64,000 nt of DNA from Oscillospiraceae bacterium (lineage in GTDB: Bacteria > Bacillota > Clostridia > Oscillospirales > Ruminococcaceae), in NCBI GenBank assembly GCA_019424695.1, contig JAHYZA010000001.1, positions 1-64,000 on the forward strand, in the 5' to 3' direction. The notes beneath the pieces were generated by a model. The model was not told the DNA's origin, searched no databases, and saw nothing but the letters and a program-made list of their open reading frames with translations. This document shows, in pieces, positions 28,339 through 36,214 of this stretch (its first letter is position 1; each line of letters opens with the position of its first letter). The translations under genes were made by a program, and so were the position numbers.

Positions 28339-29338
28339 ATTCCGTGATCTCGCAGCCGGGAAAGTAGTAGGTCAGGATCTCCCGCCAGTGGGCGCCGCCT
28401 TCGGCCATAGCCTTGGCGCCGTACTGGCTCAGCCCTACGCCGTGGCCGTAGCCGTGGGTGGTCAGTTGGAAGGCTCCGTCGGTATAGGCGACGGTGAAGC
28501 TGGCCGAACGCAGAGAAAAAGCGCTGCGCAGCGCCGTGCCGCTGAATTCTGTCCCGCAGACCTCCATCTGCTCCACATAGCCCGCGTCATCCCAGCGCAC
28601 GGCACCGAACCAGTCACCGGGAGAGTCATCCGGTGTCAGGCCCAGCCCCTGGAGCATCGTTGCCATCTGTTCCGCGCTGTAGGTCACAGTCACCTCATAG
28701 TCGGGCACGGTGGTGTCCCAGGGGGAATCCACTCCCTGCAGATAGGGCAGGGCGGTCACCCAGACGTTCTGGCTTGCCTCGGTCTTGCCGGCGCTGATGC
28801 TGTGGTAACAGGCGGCGGCCGGCGCCACTTCATAGCAGAGCAGTGCTCCGCTGACTTCGTCGGCCAGGGCGGAAAGACGGTCGTAGTTTTCCGCAAAGGA
28901 TTCGCCCCAGCGCGCCTGCAATACGGCGCTGTCGGTCCAGCCGGCGCACAGGGCGCTGTTGACCTGCAGAGAGGCGTCCCCCAGGGAGAGGGCGTAACTG
29001 TGGCTGGCAACCATCTGGGCCAGGATGGCATCGTCGGGCCAGTCGGGCGGCAGTTCGCAGGCTGCGGCGCCGATCAGAAATTCCCGCACGGGAACGGTGA
29101 TGGTTTGCCCCACAGCGGCATCGTACAGCGTCAAGTCGGCGTCCGCTTCGGCATCTGCGGCGTCCGCGGGCGTTTCCGCCAGCGGCGGGGGCGTCAGGGA
29201 GGGGATCTCGGCGGTAGGAGCCGGGGTGGCTTCCGTCACCGGTGCCGGCGGCTGCCCGGCAGGCAGCAACAACGCGGCAAACGGCGCCGCAGCCGCCAGA
29301 AATCCCAACAATAGAACGTAGAACAGTGTTTTTTTCAA
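28337..29338 (-). CDS. spoIID: SpoIID/LytB-domain protein
   Basis: A 333-residue exported protein: N-terminal signal-anchor helix (about 5-27), Pro/Ala-rich linker to about residue 75, then a SpoIID domain. CELPPDWPDDAILAQMVASHSYALS contains the glutamate that is catalytic in the sporulation lytic transglycosylase SpoIID, and GYGHGVGLSQYGA is the diagnostic C-terminal motif. SpoIID trims glycan strands during engulfment; LytB-type relatives act in vegetative wall turnover. No other sporulation gene lies in the window, so its role is open. It starts at a TTG with GAGGA upstream. The motif is quoted in two parts: CELPPDWPDD and AILAQMVASHSYAL. Confidence 0.88.
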   Translation of the reverse strand: MKKTLFYVLLLGFLAAAAPFAALLLPAGQPPAPVTEATPAPTAEIPSLTPPPLAETPADAADAEADADLTLYDAAVGQTITVPVREFLIGAAACELPPDWPDDAILAQMVASHSYALSLGDASLQVNSALCAGWTDSAVLQARWGESFAENYDRLSALADEVSGALLCYEVAPAAACYHSISAGKTEASQNVWVTALPYLQGVDSPWDTTVPDYEVTVTYSAEQMATMLQGLGLTPDDSPGDWFGAVRWDDAGYVEQMEVCGTEFSGTALRSAFSLRSASFTVAYTDGAFQLTTHGYGHGVGLSQYGAKAMAEGGAHWREILTYYFPGCEITE

Positions 29339-29356
29339 GGCTAGGTTTCCTCACTC

Positions 29357-29385
29357 TTGCAATTTGCCCGGCACGGCGGTACAAT
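29357..29385 (+). promoter_or_regulatory. Promoter of the 29468 membrane-protein gene
   Basis: TTGCAA (29357-29362), 17-base spacer, TACAAT (29380-29385). Confidence 0.65.
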
Positions 29386-29467
29386 ACTGGCAGACTCTGC
29401 GCGGGCCTGTCCTATGGTATGCGGCCGGCCCGGCGCGGTATACCAACCCTGGAGCGAGGAAATCTGT

Positions 29468-30298
29468 ATGAAACAAAAACGACCCCACGGCATTTTGCTG
29501 TTGCTTGTGGGTATTGTGCTGGCAGCATTGCACGGGGCGGACCTGCTGCTTTGGAGCGACTTCTCCACCGGATTTGCCGTCAAAGGCTCGGTCTGGGCGC
29601 GCTATGCCCTTTGGCTGGCGGCCCTGCTGCTGCCCTATCTGCCCGCCCGGCGGGCGGCGCCGCAGCCGGCCGCACTCAGCGATACCAACCTGCCGCTGGG
29701 CATCTGCATGGTCTTTGCCGGTGTGCTGCTGGCTGCCAGCGGCCTGATGACGGTTTCCACCGCCTGGTATGTGACGCAGTATCCCTACCTGGTTGCGGCC
29801 TACCCGCTGTTTGCTGCCTGGGCCGATGCGCTGACACCGCTGCTGGGCGGCCTATGGCTGGTGGTCTATGGCGTGCGTGCTTTTCTGGGCTTCGGACTGC
29901 GGCGTGGGCGCCTGGGCAGCGCCCTGGGAGGCGTCTTTCTGCCGTTGTGTCTGTTGTGGCGGCTGGTGTGGCGGTTCCAGTTTGTCCCGGCTTCGCTGCA
30001 GCGGATGCCGTGTACACTGCGGGTCATCAGCGCCGTGGCGGCGTTGCTGTTTGCGGTGGTGCTGCTCAAGGTGTTCCTGGTGCCGGGCCTGCCCTGCGGG
30101 CATACCCTGTTCGCGGCGGGCAGCGGCTGCTTTCTGCTCTGCACCTGTCTGGAGCTGGTCCAGACCCTGTTTGAAGCGTTCCGCGGCATGCTGATCCTGC
30201 CTGACCTCCTGACGGGCCTGGGCATCGGTGTGCTGGGCCTGTGCGGTCTGGTCTGTGCCTGGGCTGCCTGCGGGGCGGATGCCACCGAAGAAGAATAA
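29468..30298 (+). CDS. Hypothetical polytopic membrane protein
   Basis: A 276-residue protein I do not recognise. It has about seven hydrophobic segments, very rich in Leu, Ala and Val, with short basic loops such as RRGRLG between them, so it lies in the membrane with few residues exposed. The ATG at 29468 has GAGGAAA upstream and a clean promoter 80 bases away. It is monocistronic: the next gene is convergent and shares a hairpin with it. No catalytic motif is visible. Confidence 0.7.
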   Translation: MKQKRPHGILLLLVGIVLAALHGADLLLWSDFSTGFAVKGSVWARYALWLAALLLPYLPARRAAPQPAALSDTNLPLGICMVFAGVLLAASGLMTVSTAWYVTQYPYLVAAYPLFAAWADALTPLLGGLWLVVYGVRAFLGFGLRRGRLGSALGGVFLPLCLLWRLVWRFQFVPASLQRMPCTLRVISAVAALLFAVVLLKVFLVPGLPCGHTLFAAGSGCFLLCTCLELVQTLFEAFRGMLILPDLLTGLGIGVLGLCGLVCAWAACGADATEEE

Positions 30299-30330
30299 AA
30301 AAGAGGACCGGGGCCTTTTTGGTCCCGGTC
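30298..30330 (-). terminator. Terminator of the 30329-30928 gene
   Basis: A 10-bp stem with one mismatch (30306-30315 with 30321-30330) around a five-base loop. On the minus strand a run of six Ts (30298-30303) follows. It overlaps the last codon of both convergent genes. Confidence 0.7.
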
Positions 30331-30928
30331 ATTCGTTTGGCCCGGTACAGAATCCGGACAGAAAAATCTGCAATACGCCGTAGCGGTCGGTCAGCAGCTC
30401 TTCGGGGCGGGGCGCGGCGCGCAGGGGCAGGGTGTTTCGCAGGGGCAGCCGCAGCGCCGCCGTGAACGGTCCGGCACCACCGCTTTGCACCACCGACCCG
30501 CCGCAGATGGCAGCCAGGCGCAGCAGCAGGGCGCGGGTGTCGGCAGGCAGACCGCGCCCCGTCCCGCCGCGCAGTACCAGCACGGCGGCGTGCGCCGTGG
30601 TTTCCAGATGCAGCACCGCCTGGCGTTCCGGGGCAGTCAGCACACTTTGGACCCAGCATAACACCCCCGCCTGCAGCAGACTGCGCGGCAGTGCCACCGG
30701 TACCGGCTCGGCGGCTGCGGCAAAATACAGCCATCCCGAACGGCAGAGCACGCTCTCCCGCAAGGCGGCGCAAAGGGTCTCCAGCTCCTCGTTCAGGTCC
30801 AGTGCCTGCTGCGGCGCCGGTGCGGCCAGCGCTTCCGCTGTATACAGAAGCCGAAGCTGCGGCAGGACCGGAAGGCCCCGGGCCGCTTCCTCGGCCAGCG
30901 CGGCCCGGGCCGGGTTGTCGGGCAGCAT
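30329..30928 (-). CDS. Hypothetical protein with degenerate histidine-kinase ATPase-like fold
   Basis: A 199-residue protein without a named family. Its layout recalls the GHKL ATPase domain of sensor kinases: LLQAGVLCWVQSVLTA (about 85-100) sits where an N-box helix would be, GGTGRGLP (about 120) resembles a G box, and GGSVVQSGGAGPFTAALRLPL (about 140-160) resembles the closing GTxFxxxLP strand. The N-box asparagine is missing, so ATP binding is doubtful. There is no dimerisation histidine or membrane segment. The start has a nearly perfect ribosome site, GGGAGGTGAT, so the gene is clearly translated. The kinase link is my inference. The long motif reads GGSVVQSGGAG then PFTAALRLPL. Confidence 0.5.
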   Translation of the reverse strand: MLPDNPARAALAEEAARGLPVLPQLRLLYTAEALAAPAPQQALDLNEELETLCAALRESVLCRSGWLYFAAAAEPVPVALPRSLLQAGVLCWVQSVLTAPERQAVLHLETTAHAAVLVLRGGTGRGLPADTRALLLRLAAICGGSVVQSGGAGPFTAALRLPLRNTLPLRAAPRPEELLTDRYGVLQIFLSGFCTGPNE

Positions 30929-31056
30929 GGCATCACCTCCCTTTCGGTACAGCCTAGTCTGCGCAGTTTACGCCGCCGCCCCGGTGGAAAATGCTTCCAA
31001 CGCCCGGGTTTTTTCAATTTTTTTGAAAAATTTGCGTTAAAAGAATAACAACCCTC

Positions 31057-31085
31057 TTGCAGATTGTGTAAGAATAGGGTACAAT
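31057..31085 (+). promoter_or_regulatory. Promoter of gap
   Basis: TTGCAG (31057-31062), 17-base spacer, TACAAT (31080-31085), followed by a leader of about 60 bases. Confidence 0.75.
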
Positions 31086-31153
31086 AGTAACATACCGCAG
31101 AGCGGGGATACCGCTCACAAGGTTATACAATAAAATCTTGGGAGGATTTTACT

Positions 31154-32182
31154 ATGGCTGTTAAAGTTGCTATCAATGGTTTTGGCCGTATCGGCCGTCT
31201 GGCTTTCCGTCAGATGTTTGAGGCGGACGGCTACGAAGTCGTCGCCATCAACGACCTGACCAGCCCCGCTATGCTGGCTCACCTGCTGAAGTACGACACC
31301 GCTCAGGGCTCTTTCCTGGGCAAGATCGGCGAGAACAAGCACACCGTCGAGGCCGGCGATGACTGCATCATCGTCGACGGCAAGAAGATCACCATCTACG
31401 CCATCAAGGACGCCAAGGATTGCCCCTGGGGCGAGCTGGGCATCGATGTCGTTCTGGAGTGCACCGGCTTCTACACCAGCAAAGAGAAGAGCATGGCTCA
31501 CATCGCTGCTGGCGCCAAGAAGGTCGTTATCTCTGCTCCTGCCGGCAATGACCTGAAGACCATCGTCTACTCCGTCAACGAGAAGACCCTGACCAAGGAA
31601 GATCAGGTTATCTCTGCTGCTTCCTGCACCACCAACTGCCTGGCTCCGATGGCCGACACTCTGAACAAGACCTACCCCATCGTTTCCGGCATCATGACCA
31701 CCGTTCATGCTTACACCGGCGACCAGATGATCCTGGACGGCCCGCAGCGTAAGGGCGACCTGCGCCGCGCTCGTGCTGGTGCGCAGAACATCGTTCCCAA
31801 CTCCACCGGCGCTGCCAAGGCCATCGGCCTGGTCATCCCCGAGCTGAACGGCAAGCTGATCGGCTCTGCTCAGCGTGTGCCCGTTCCCACCGGCTCTACC
31901 ACCATCCTGGTTGCCGTTGTCAAGGGCAAGGACGTCACCAAGGAGTCCATCAACGCCGCTATGAAGGCTGCTGCCTCTGAGAGCTTCGGCTACAACGAGG
32001 ACCAGATCGTCTCTTCCGACGTCATCGGCATGCGTTACGGCAGCCTGTTCGACGCCACCCAGACCATGGTCACCAAGATCGACGACGACACCTATCAGGT
32101 TCAGGTCGTGTCCTGGTACGACAACGAGAACAGCTACACCAGCCAGATGGTCCGCACCATTAAGTACTTCGCTGAGCTGTAA
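31154..32182 (+). CDS. gap: Glyceraldehyde-3-phosphate dehydrogenase
   Basis: A 342-residue glycolytic enzyme oxidising glyceraldehyde-3-phosphate to 1,3-bisphosphoglycerate with NAD+. NGFGRIGRLAFRQ is the NAD-binding opening, SAASCTTNCLAP carries the catalytic C158, and HAYTGDQMILDGP and WYDNENSYTSQM are diagnostic. Codon choice is strongly biased to GCT, GTT and CGT, unlike most neighbours, as expected for a very highly expressed gene. It has its own promoter and terminator and an excellent GGGAGG before the ATG. Confidence 0.98.
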   Translation: MAVKVAINGFGRIGRLAFRQMFEADGYEVVAINDLTSPAMLAHLLKYDTAQGSFLGKIGENKHTVEAGDDCIIVDGKKITIYAIKDAKDCPWGELGIDVVLECTGFYTSKEKSMAHIAAGAKKVVISAPAGNDLKTIVYSVNEKTLTKEDQVISAASCTTNCLAPMADTLNKTYPIVSGIMTTVHAYTGDQMILDGPQRKGDLRRARAGAQNIVPNSTGAAKAIGLVIPELNGKLIGSAQRVPVPTGSTTILVAVVKGKDVTKESINAAMKAAASESFGYNEDQIVSSDVIGMRYGSLFDATQTMVTKIDDDTYQVQVVSWYDNENSYTSQMVRTIKYFAEL

Positions 32183-32203
32183 TCCAAATCTTCCCGCATA
32201 AAG

Positions 32204-32243
32204 GTGCCGCCGCACTCCGCAAGGAGCGCGGCGGCGCTTTTTT
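32204..32243 (+). terminator. Terminator of gap
   Basis: A 15-bp stem with G-T pairs (32204-32218 with 32223-32237), GCAA loop and six Ts (32238-32243). Confidence 0.92.
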
Positions 32244-32252
32244 GTTACCGGG

Positions 32253-32281
32253 TTGCAGTCTGCCCGGATATGGCCTATAAT
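32253..32281 (+). promoter_or_regulatory. Promoter of the SGNH-like hydrolase gene
   Basis: TTGCAG (32253-32258), 17-base spacer, perfect TATAAT (32276-32281), ten bases after the gap terminator. Confidence 0.75.
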
Positions 32282-32343
32282 AAAGGGCACCTGTTCAGGA
32301 AAGGAGAAGGCGCCCGCCTGCGGGCGGCACCCAAAATCACACC

Positions 32344-33114
32344 ATGGATACACAATACGATCTTTTTTTGTTTGCCGGGCAGTCCAATATGGCCGGGCGC
32401 GGTGTCACCAGCACACAGTGGCCGCAGCCGGCTTCGACCCTGCTCCCCGGCGCGGGGGTGGAGTACCGGGCCGTTTCGGCTCCCGACCGGCTCTATCCCA
32501 TCGGGGAACCTTTCGGGGCTGCTGAAAATGATCCCGACGGCATCCACGAACCCGGTATGAAAACGGGTTCCCTGGTGACGGCGTTCACCAATGCCTATTA
32601 TACCGAGACCCGGATGCCGATTCTCGGGGTCTCGGCCAGCCGGGGCGGTTCCGGCATCGGGGAGTGGCAGGGGCAGCAGGACCTGCTCAGCGATGCGATA
32701 CGGCGGTGGGAACGGGCGGAAGAGTATGCAGCGACCCACGGTCTTGCGATCCGGCACCGGTATATGCTCTGGTGCCAGGGCGAAACCGACGGTGATCTTG
32801 GAACCGACCCTGCCGTTTACAAGGCGCGGTTTGGTACCATGCTGGAACGTCTGGAAGAAAAGGGCGTCGAAACCTGTTTCCTGATTGCCATTGGGAAATA
32901 CAACGGCATCAACGGTTACGATTACACGGCCATCCACCGGGCGCAGCTGGAGCTGGCGCAGGAACGCCCGGATGTGGTCCTTGTCAGCGACGACTTCTGC
33001 GGAATGCGCGCCCGGGGCCTGATGAAGGACTCCTACCACTACTACCAGCAGGCATACAATGAAGTGGGGACAGCCGCCGGCCATGCTGCGGCAGCCTTTG
33101 TGAATCACAGATAA
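32344..33114 (+). CDS. Sialate O-acetylesterase-like (SASA/CE6) hydrolase
   Basis: A 256-residue protein of the SGNH-like carbohydrate esterase group. LFAGQSNMAGRG opens the protein with the nucleophile serine, GVSASRGGSGIGEW and MLWCQGETDG hold the other conserved blocks, and DDFCGMR...DSYHYYQQAYNEVG near the end would carry the catalytic Asp/His. No signal peptide is visible, so it probably acts inside the cell, removing acetyl groups from imported or recycled sugars. Start ATG 32344 has only a weak ribosome site. It is monocistronic between a promoter and a bidirectional terminator. Substrate is not determined by sequence. Confidence 0.8.
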   Translation: MDTQYDLFLFAGQSNMAGRGVTSTQWPQPASTLLPGAGVEYRAVSAPDRLYPIGEPFGAAENDPDGIHEPGMKTGSLVTAFTNAYYTETRMPILGVSASRGGSGIGEWQGQQDLLSDAIRRWERAEEYAATHGLAIRHRYMLWCQGETDGDLGTDPAVYKARFGTMLERLEEKGVETCFLIAIGKYNGINGYDYTAIHRAQLELAQERPDVVLVSDDFCGMRARGLMKDSYHYYQQAYNEVGTAAGHAAAAFVNHR

Positions 33115-33118
33115 AAGT

Positions 33119-33165
33119 AAAACCTCCTGTGCACCGGGAAACATTCCGGCACGCAGGAGGTTTTT
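33119..33165. terminator. Bidirectional terminator between the esterase and DUF362 genes
   Basis: AAAACCTCCTG (33119-33129) pairs with CAGGAGGTTTTT (33154-33165), with an inner CCGG stem. It has T runs on both strands. Confidence 0.85.
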
Positions 33166-33178
33166 CTTATGGAAAAAA

Positions 33179-34285
33179 TCAGATCTTGATCAGTTCATAC
33201 TCGCGGGTGCCCAGACCAATCTTTTCGGCGTGCTCCAGGCAGCTCTTCCAGTTGGTGGCGGGGCTGGAATCGGTGAAGTGGTCGTGATGCTCGTGGGGCA
33301 TTTCTGCCAGATGGCTGCCCGGCATGACCGGCTGCTGGTTGACGGCGTCGGCGCAGGCCTGGTCCAGGGCCACCGGGTCGAAGCTCGCGAACATGCCCAC
33401 GTCGGGCACGATGGGCACGTCGTTTTCGGCGTGGCAGTCGCAGTAGGGGGACACGTCGATGACGAGGCTGATGTGGAACTGCGGGCGGCCGCTGACAACG
33501 GCTTTGCTGTACTCGGCAATCTTGCAGTTCAGGATGTCGTTGCTCTCGTCTTCAGCAGCGCGGACGGCATCCGTCGGGCAGACGCCGATGCAGCGGCCGC
33601 AGCCCACGCACTTGTTCTGGTCGATGCTGGACTTGCGGTCCACGATGTGGGGGGCGTCGTGGGCGCAGATCTTGACGCAGCGGCCACAGCCCACGCAGAG
33701 ATCCTGCTTCACATAGGGTTTGCCGGCACTGTGCATCTCCATCTTGCCGGCACGGGACCCGCAGCCCATACCGATGTTTTTCAGCGCGCCGCCGAAACCG
33801 GTGGACTCGTGGCCCTTGAAATGGGACAGGGTGATGAACACGTCGGCGTCCATGATGGCGCGGCCAATCTTGGCTTCCTTGACGTAGGTGCCGCCCTCCA
33901 CGGGGACCAGCTCCTCGTCGGTGCCTTTCAGGCCGTCGGCAATGATCACATGGCAGCCGGTAGAGAACGGCGAAAAGCCGTTGACATAGGCGGTATCCAG
34001 ATGATCCAGGGCATTTTTGCGGCCACCCACATACAGGGTGTTGCAGTCGGTCAGGAAGGGTTTGCCGCCCAGTTCCTTGATGACCTTGACCACTACGGCC
34101 GCGTAGTTGGGGCGCAGATAGGCCAGGTTGCCGGGCTCACCAAAGTGGATCTTGATGGCCGCATATTTGTTTTTGAAATCGATCTGACCGATGCCGGCGG
34201 TCTTGATCAGACGTTCCAGCTTCTGGGGCAGATTCTCGTTGAACGAGGTGCGCAGGTCAGTGAAGTAAACTTTCGATGCAGACAT
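33179..34285 (-). CDS. DUF362 iron-sulfur protein
   Basis: A 368-residue protein. The DUF362 domain covers about 1-175 and resumes after the clusters (KIHFGEPGN, SHFKGHESTGFGGALKNIGMG). Two ferredoxin 4Fe-4S motifs lie at about 193-240: CVGCGRCVKICAHDAP and CVGCGRCIGVCPTDAV. DUF362 proteins are widespread in anaerobes and assumed to move electrons; partners and reaction are unknown. The ATG at 34285 has a strong AGGAGGC. It is transcribed divergently from the first amidotransferase gene, sharing a 215-base regulatory region. Confidence 0.9.
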   Translation of the reverse strand: MSASKVYFTDLRTSFNENLPQKLERLIKTAGIGQIDFKNKYAAIKIHFGEPGNLAYLRPNYAAVVVKVIKELGGKPFLTDCNTLYVGGRKNALDHLDTAYVNGFSPFSTGCHVIIADGLKGTDEELVPVEGGTYVKEAKIGRAIMDADVFITLSHFKGHESTGFGGALKNIGMGCGSRAGKMEMHSAGKPYVKQDLCVGCGRCVKICAHDAPHIVDRKSSIDQNKCVGCGRCIGVCPTDAVRAAEDESNDILNCKIAEYSKAVVSGRPQFHISLVIDVSPYCDCHAENDVPIVPDVGMFASFDPVALDQACADAVNQQPVMPGSHLAEMPHEHHDHFTDSSPATNWKSCLEHAEKIGLGTREYELIKI

Positions 34286-34323
34286 GAAAACGCCTCCTGT
34301 TTGATGTCGTCTTGCTTGTTTTT

Positions 34324-34352
34324 ATTGTAAAGGACAAGGGCGTAAATTGCAA
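34324..34352 (-). promoter_or_regulatory. Promoter of the DUF362 gene
   Basis: Minus strand: TTGCAA (34347-34352), 17-base spacer, TACAAT (34324-34329). Confidence 0.75.
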
Positions 34353-34354
34353 GA

Positions 34355-34396
34355 CCGCGCCCTTCGGCAAAATGCAAATTTTGCGGCCGCGCCCTT
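34355..34396. repeat. Palindrome and direct repeats between divergent promoters
   Basis: GCAAAAT-GCAA-ATTTTGC is an 18-base palindrome at 34367-34384. It is flanked by two exact copies of CCGCGCCCTT, at 34355-34364 and 34387-34396. The whole block fills the space between the -35 boxes of the DUF362 and amidotransferase promoters, which suggests a shared operator. Confidence 0.5.
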
Positions 34397-34423
34397 GCGC
34401 TGCAACAGCAAATGGGGTACAAT
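34395..34423 (+). promoter_or_regulatory. Promoter of the first amidotransferase operon
   Basis: TTGCGC (34395-34400), 17-base spacer, TACAAT (34418-34423). Leader of about 70 bases to the ATG at 34501. Confidence 0.65.
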
Positions 34424-34500
34424 ACAAAGAGAATTCAGGCCGTTTGTACCCTGTACCCGTCGCCTGGCGGCGGGGCCGATATACAAAAGGAGAACCAACC

Positions 34501-35625
34501 ATGCGTTATTGCAAAAAATGTACGATGCCCGATACCCGCCCCGGCATTACCTTTGACGCCGAGGGCGTGTGCAGCGCCTGCCGCCATTACGAAAACCGCA
34601 AAAATGTGGACTGGGATGCCCGGTTTAAAGAATTTGAAGCCTACTGCAACAAATACCGCGGCATGAACGGCCCCGGCGGCTACGACTGCGCTGTGGCGGT
34701 CTCCGGCGGCAAGGACAGCCATTTCCAGGTCTGGATGCTCAAGGAAGTCATGCACATGAACCCCATCCTGTTCAGCGTGGAGGATAACTTCCCCATGACC
34801 CAGGCCGGCATCCACAACCTGAAGAATATCAGCGAGGAATTCGGCTGCACGATCATCTCCTGCAAGCCCAACATCAAGGCGCAGAAGATCCTCATGCGCA
34901 AATTCTTTGAAAAGTACGGCAAGCCCACCTGGTATGTGGACCGCCTGATCTACACCTTCCCGCTGCATATGGCGGCCAAGTTCAACACCCCCATGCTCTG
35001 CTACGGCGAGAATGTCAGTTTCGAGTACGGCGGCAATGCCGACAAGGAGACCTACTCCGCCATGGACCAGATCGAGAACGGCGTGGCCGTGGGCTTCCCC
35101 ATGGAGGAACTGGTAGGCGACGGCGTCACCGAGAACGACCTGAGCCTGACGCTGGCCCCCAGCGCCGAGGAACGCGCCAAGCTGGACCCGTTCTATATGA
35201 GCTACTTCGTGCCCTGGAACAGCTACAAAAACTACCAGCTGGCCAAGGCCCACGGCTTCCATGATCTGACCCACGAGTGGGATCGCACCCATCACGCCGA
35301 AAACTTCGACCAGATCGACTCCCGTGCCTACCTGGTGCACTCCTGGCTGAAGTATCCCAAATTCGGCCATGCGGCAGCCACCGACTACACCGCCCGCTAT
35401 ATCCGTTACGGCATGATGACCCGCGAGGAGGCCATTCCCATCATCAAGGAGCGCGACGGCAAGCTGGACCCGCTGTGCGTGCGGGATTTCTGCGAGTTCT
35501 GCGGCTATACCGAGAGCGAGTTCTGGACCATCATGGACAAGTTCTACAACCGTGATCTGTTCGAGAAGAACGACTGCGGTGAGTGGGTGCTGAAGCATCC
35601 CATCTGGGAAGAGGACAAGGCATGA
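34501..35625 (+). CDS. N-acetyl sugar amidotransferase 1 (WbpG/PseA family)
   Basis: A 374-residue PP-loop enzyme. The PP-loop is SGGKDS (68-73), where ATP activates the acyl oxygen of an N-acetyl group before ammonia replaces it to give an acetamidino sugar. The N-terminus has C4xxC7 and C24xxC27, the paired cysteines of the family (CKKCTMPDTRPGI and GVCSAC). In Pseudomonas and Campylobacter such enzymes modify diacetylated sugars of O-antigen or flagellin, with a HisH/HisF-like pair for ammonia. Here that pair is 4-6 kb away (39599-41010). The gene heads a three-gene operon and overlaps the next gene by four bases. Start ATG has AAAAGGAG. Confidence 0.9.
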   Translation: MRYCKKCTMPDTRPGITFDAEGVCSACRHYENRKNVDWDARFKEFEAYCNKYRGMNGPGGYDCAVAVSGGKDSHFQVWMLKEVMHMNPILFSVEDNFPMTQAGIHNLKNISEEFGCTIISCKPNIKAQKILMRKFFEKYGKPTWYVDRLIYTFPLHMAAKFNTPMLCYGENVSFEYGGNADKETYSAMDQIENGVAVGFPMEELVGDGVTENDLSLTLAPSAEERAKLDPFYMSYFVPWNSYKNYQLAKAHGFHDLTHEWDRTHHAENFDQIDSRAYLVHSWLKYPKFGHAAATDYTARYIRYGMMTREEAIPIIKERDGKLDPLCVRDFCEFCGYTESEFWTIMDKFYNRDLFEKNDCGEWVLKHPIWEEDKA

Positions 35626-35834
35626 CCGATCAGGAACAGCTGACGGCCTACCGCGCCATGCAAACCGCTGTTCAGGATGAATATGACCGCACGGCGGACA
35701 AGATGGCCGCCCTGAAAAATCAAGGCAAGGAAAAAACGGCCACCTATCGCCAGCTGTTTGCCCGCAAGCTGACGCTGAGCGAGCTGCTGTCCTGGTACAA
35801 GACCTATGGCCTGATGCAGAAAGGGGAAGCATAA
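35622..35834 (+). CDS. Small hypothetical protein, coupled to amidotransferase 1
   Basis: A 70-residue hydrophilic, helical protein, rich in Lys, Gln and Ala, with no membrane segment and no known motif. Its ATG overlaps the stop of the amidotransferase gene (ATGA), so translation is coupled, and it ends two bases before the Dabb-domain gene. Position suggests an accessory of the amidation enzyme; nothing in the sequence proves it. Confidence 0.65.
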   Translation: MTDQEQLTAYRAMQTAVQDEYDRTADKMAALKNQGKEKTATYRQLFARKLTLSELLSWYKTYGLMQKGEA

Positions 35835-35836
35835 CC

Positions 35837-36139
35837 ATGACCAAACACATCATCCTCTGGACGCTGAAAGAGGAACTGAGCGCCGAAGAAAAAGCCGCCG
35901 TCAAGGCAGGCATCAAAGAGGGGCTGGAGGGCCTGGCCGGGAAAATCCCGGGCCTGGTGGATATCCACGTGCAGACCGACTGCCTGCCCAGCTCCAACGC
36001 GGACCTGATGCTGGATTCCACCTTCACCGATGAAGAGGCCCTGCAGGGCTACGCGGTGCACCCCGCCCATGTTGCGGTGGCCGATGGCAAGGTGCGTCCT
36101 TACACCAAGCTGCGCAGCTGCCTGGACTTTACGGTGTGA
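35837..36139 (+). CDS. Dabb-domain (stress-responsive alpha/beta-barrel) protein
   Basis: A 100-residue single-domain protein with the dimeric alpha/beta-barrel pattern: MTKHIILWTLKEE opening strand, GLEGLAGKIPGLVDIHVQTD, and DSTFTDEEALQGYAVHPAHV, which is typical of the Dabb family. Members usually dimerise and bind small molecules; most lack a known reaction. It is the last gene of the operon, followed by a strong bidirectional hairpin. It starts two bases after its neighbour's stop. Confidence 0.85.
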   Translation: MTKHIILWTLKEELSAEEKAAVKAGIKEGLEGLAGKIPGLVDIHVQTDCLPSSNADLMLDSTFTDEEALQGYAVHPAHVAVADGKVRPYTKLRSCLDFTV

Positions 36140-36161
36140 TTTTTCGCAAAACAAACAAAAA

Positions 36162-36193
36162 GAGCCGCCGGCAATTTTGCCGGCGGCTCTTTT
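36162..36193. terminator. Bidirectional terminator at 36.2 kb
   Basis: A 13-bp stem (36162-36174 with 36177-36189) with A and T runs outside both arms; it serves the Dabb gene and the convergent membrane-protein gene. Confidence 0.9.
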
Positions 36194-36214
36194 GGCTACA
36201 ATCATTCGGGGCGG

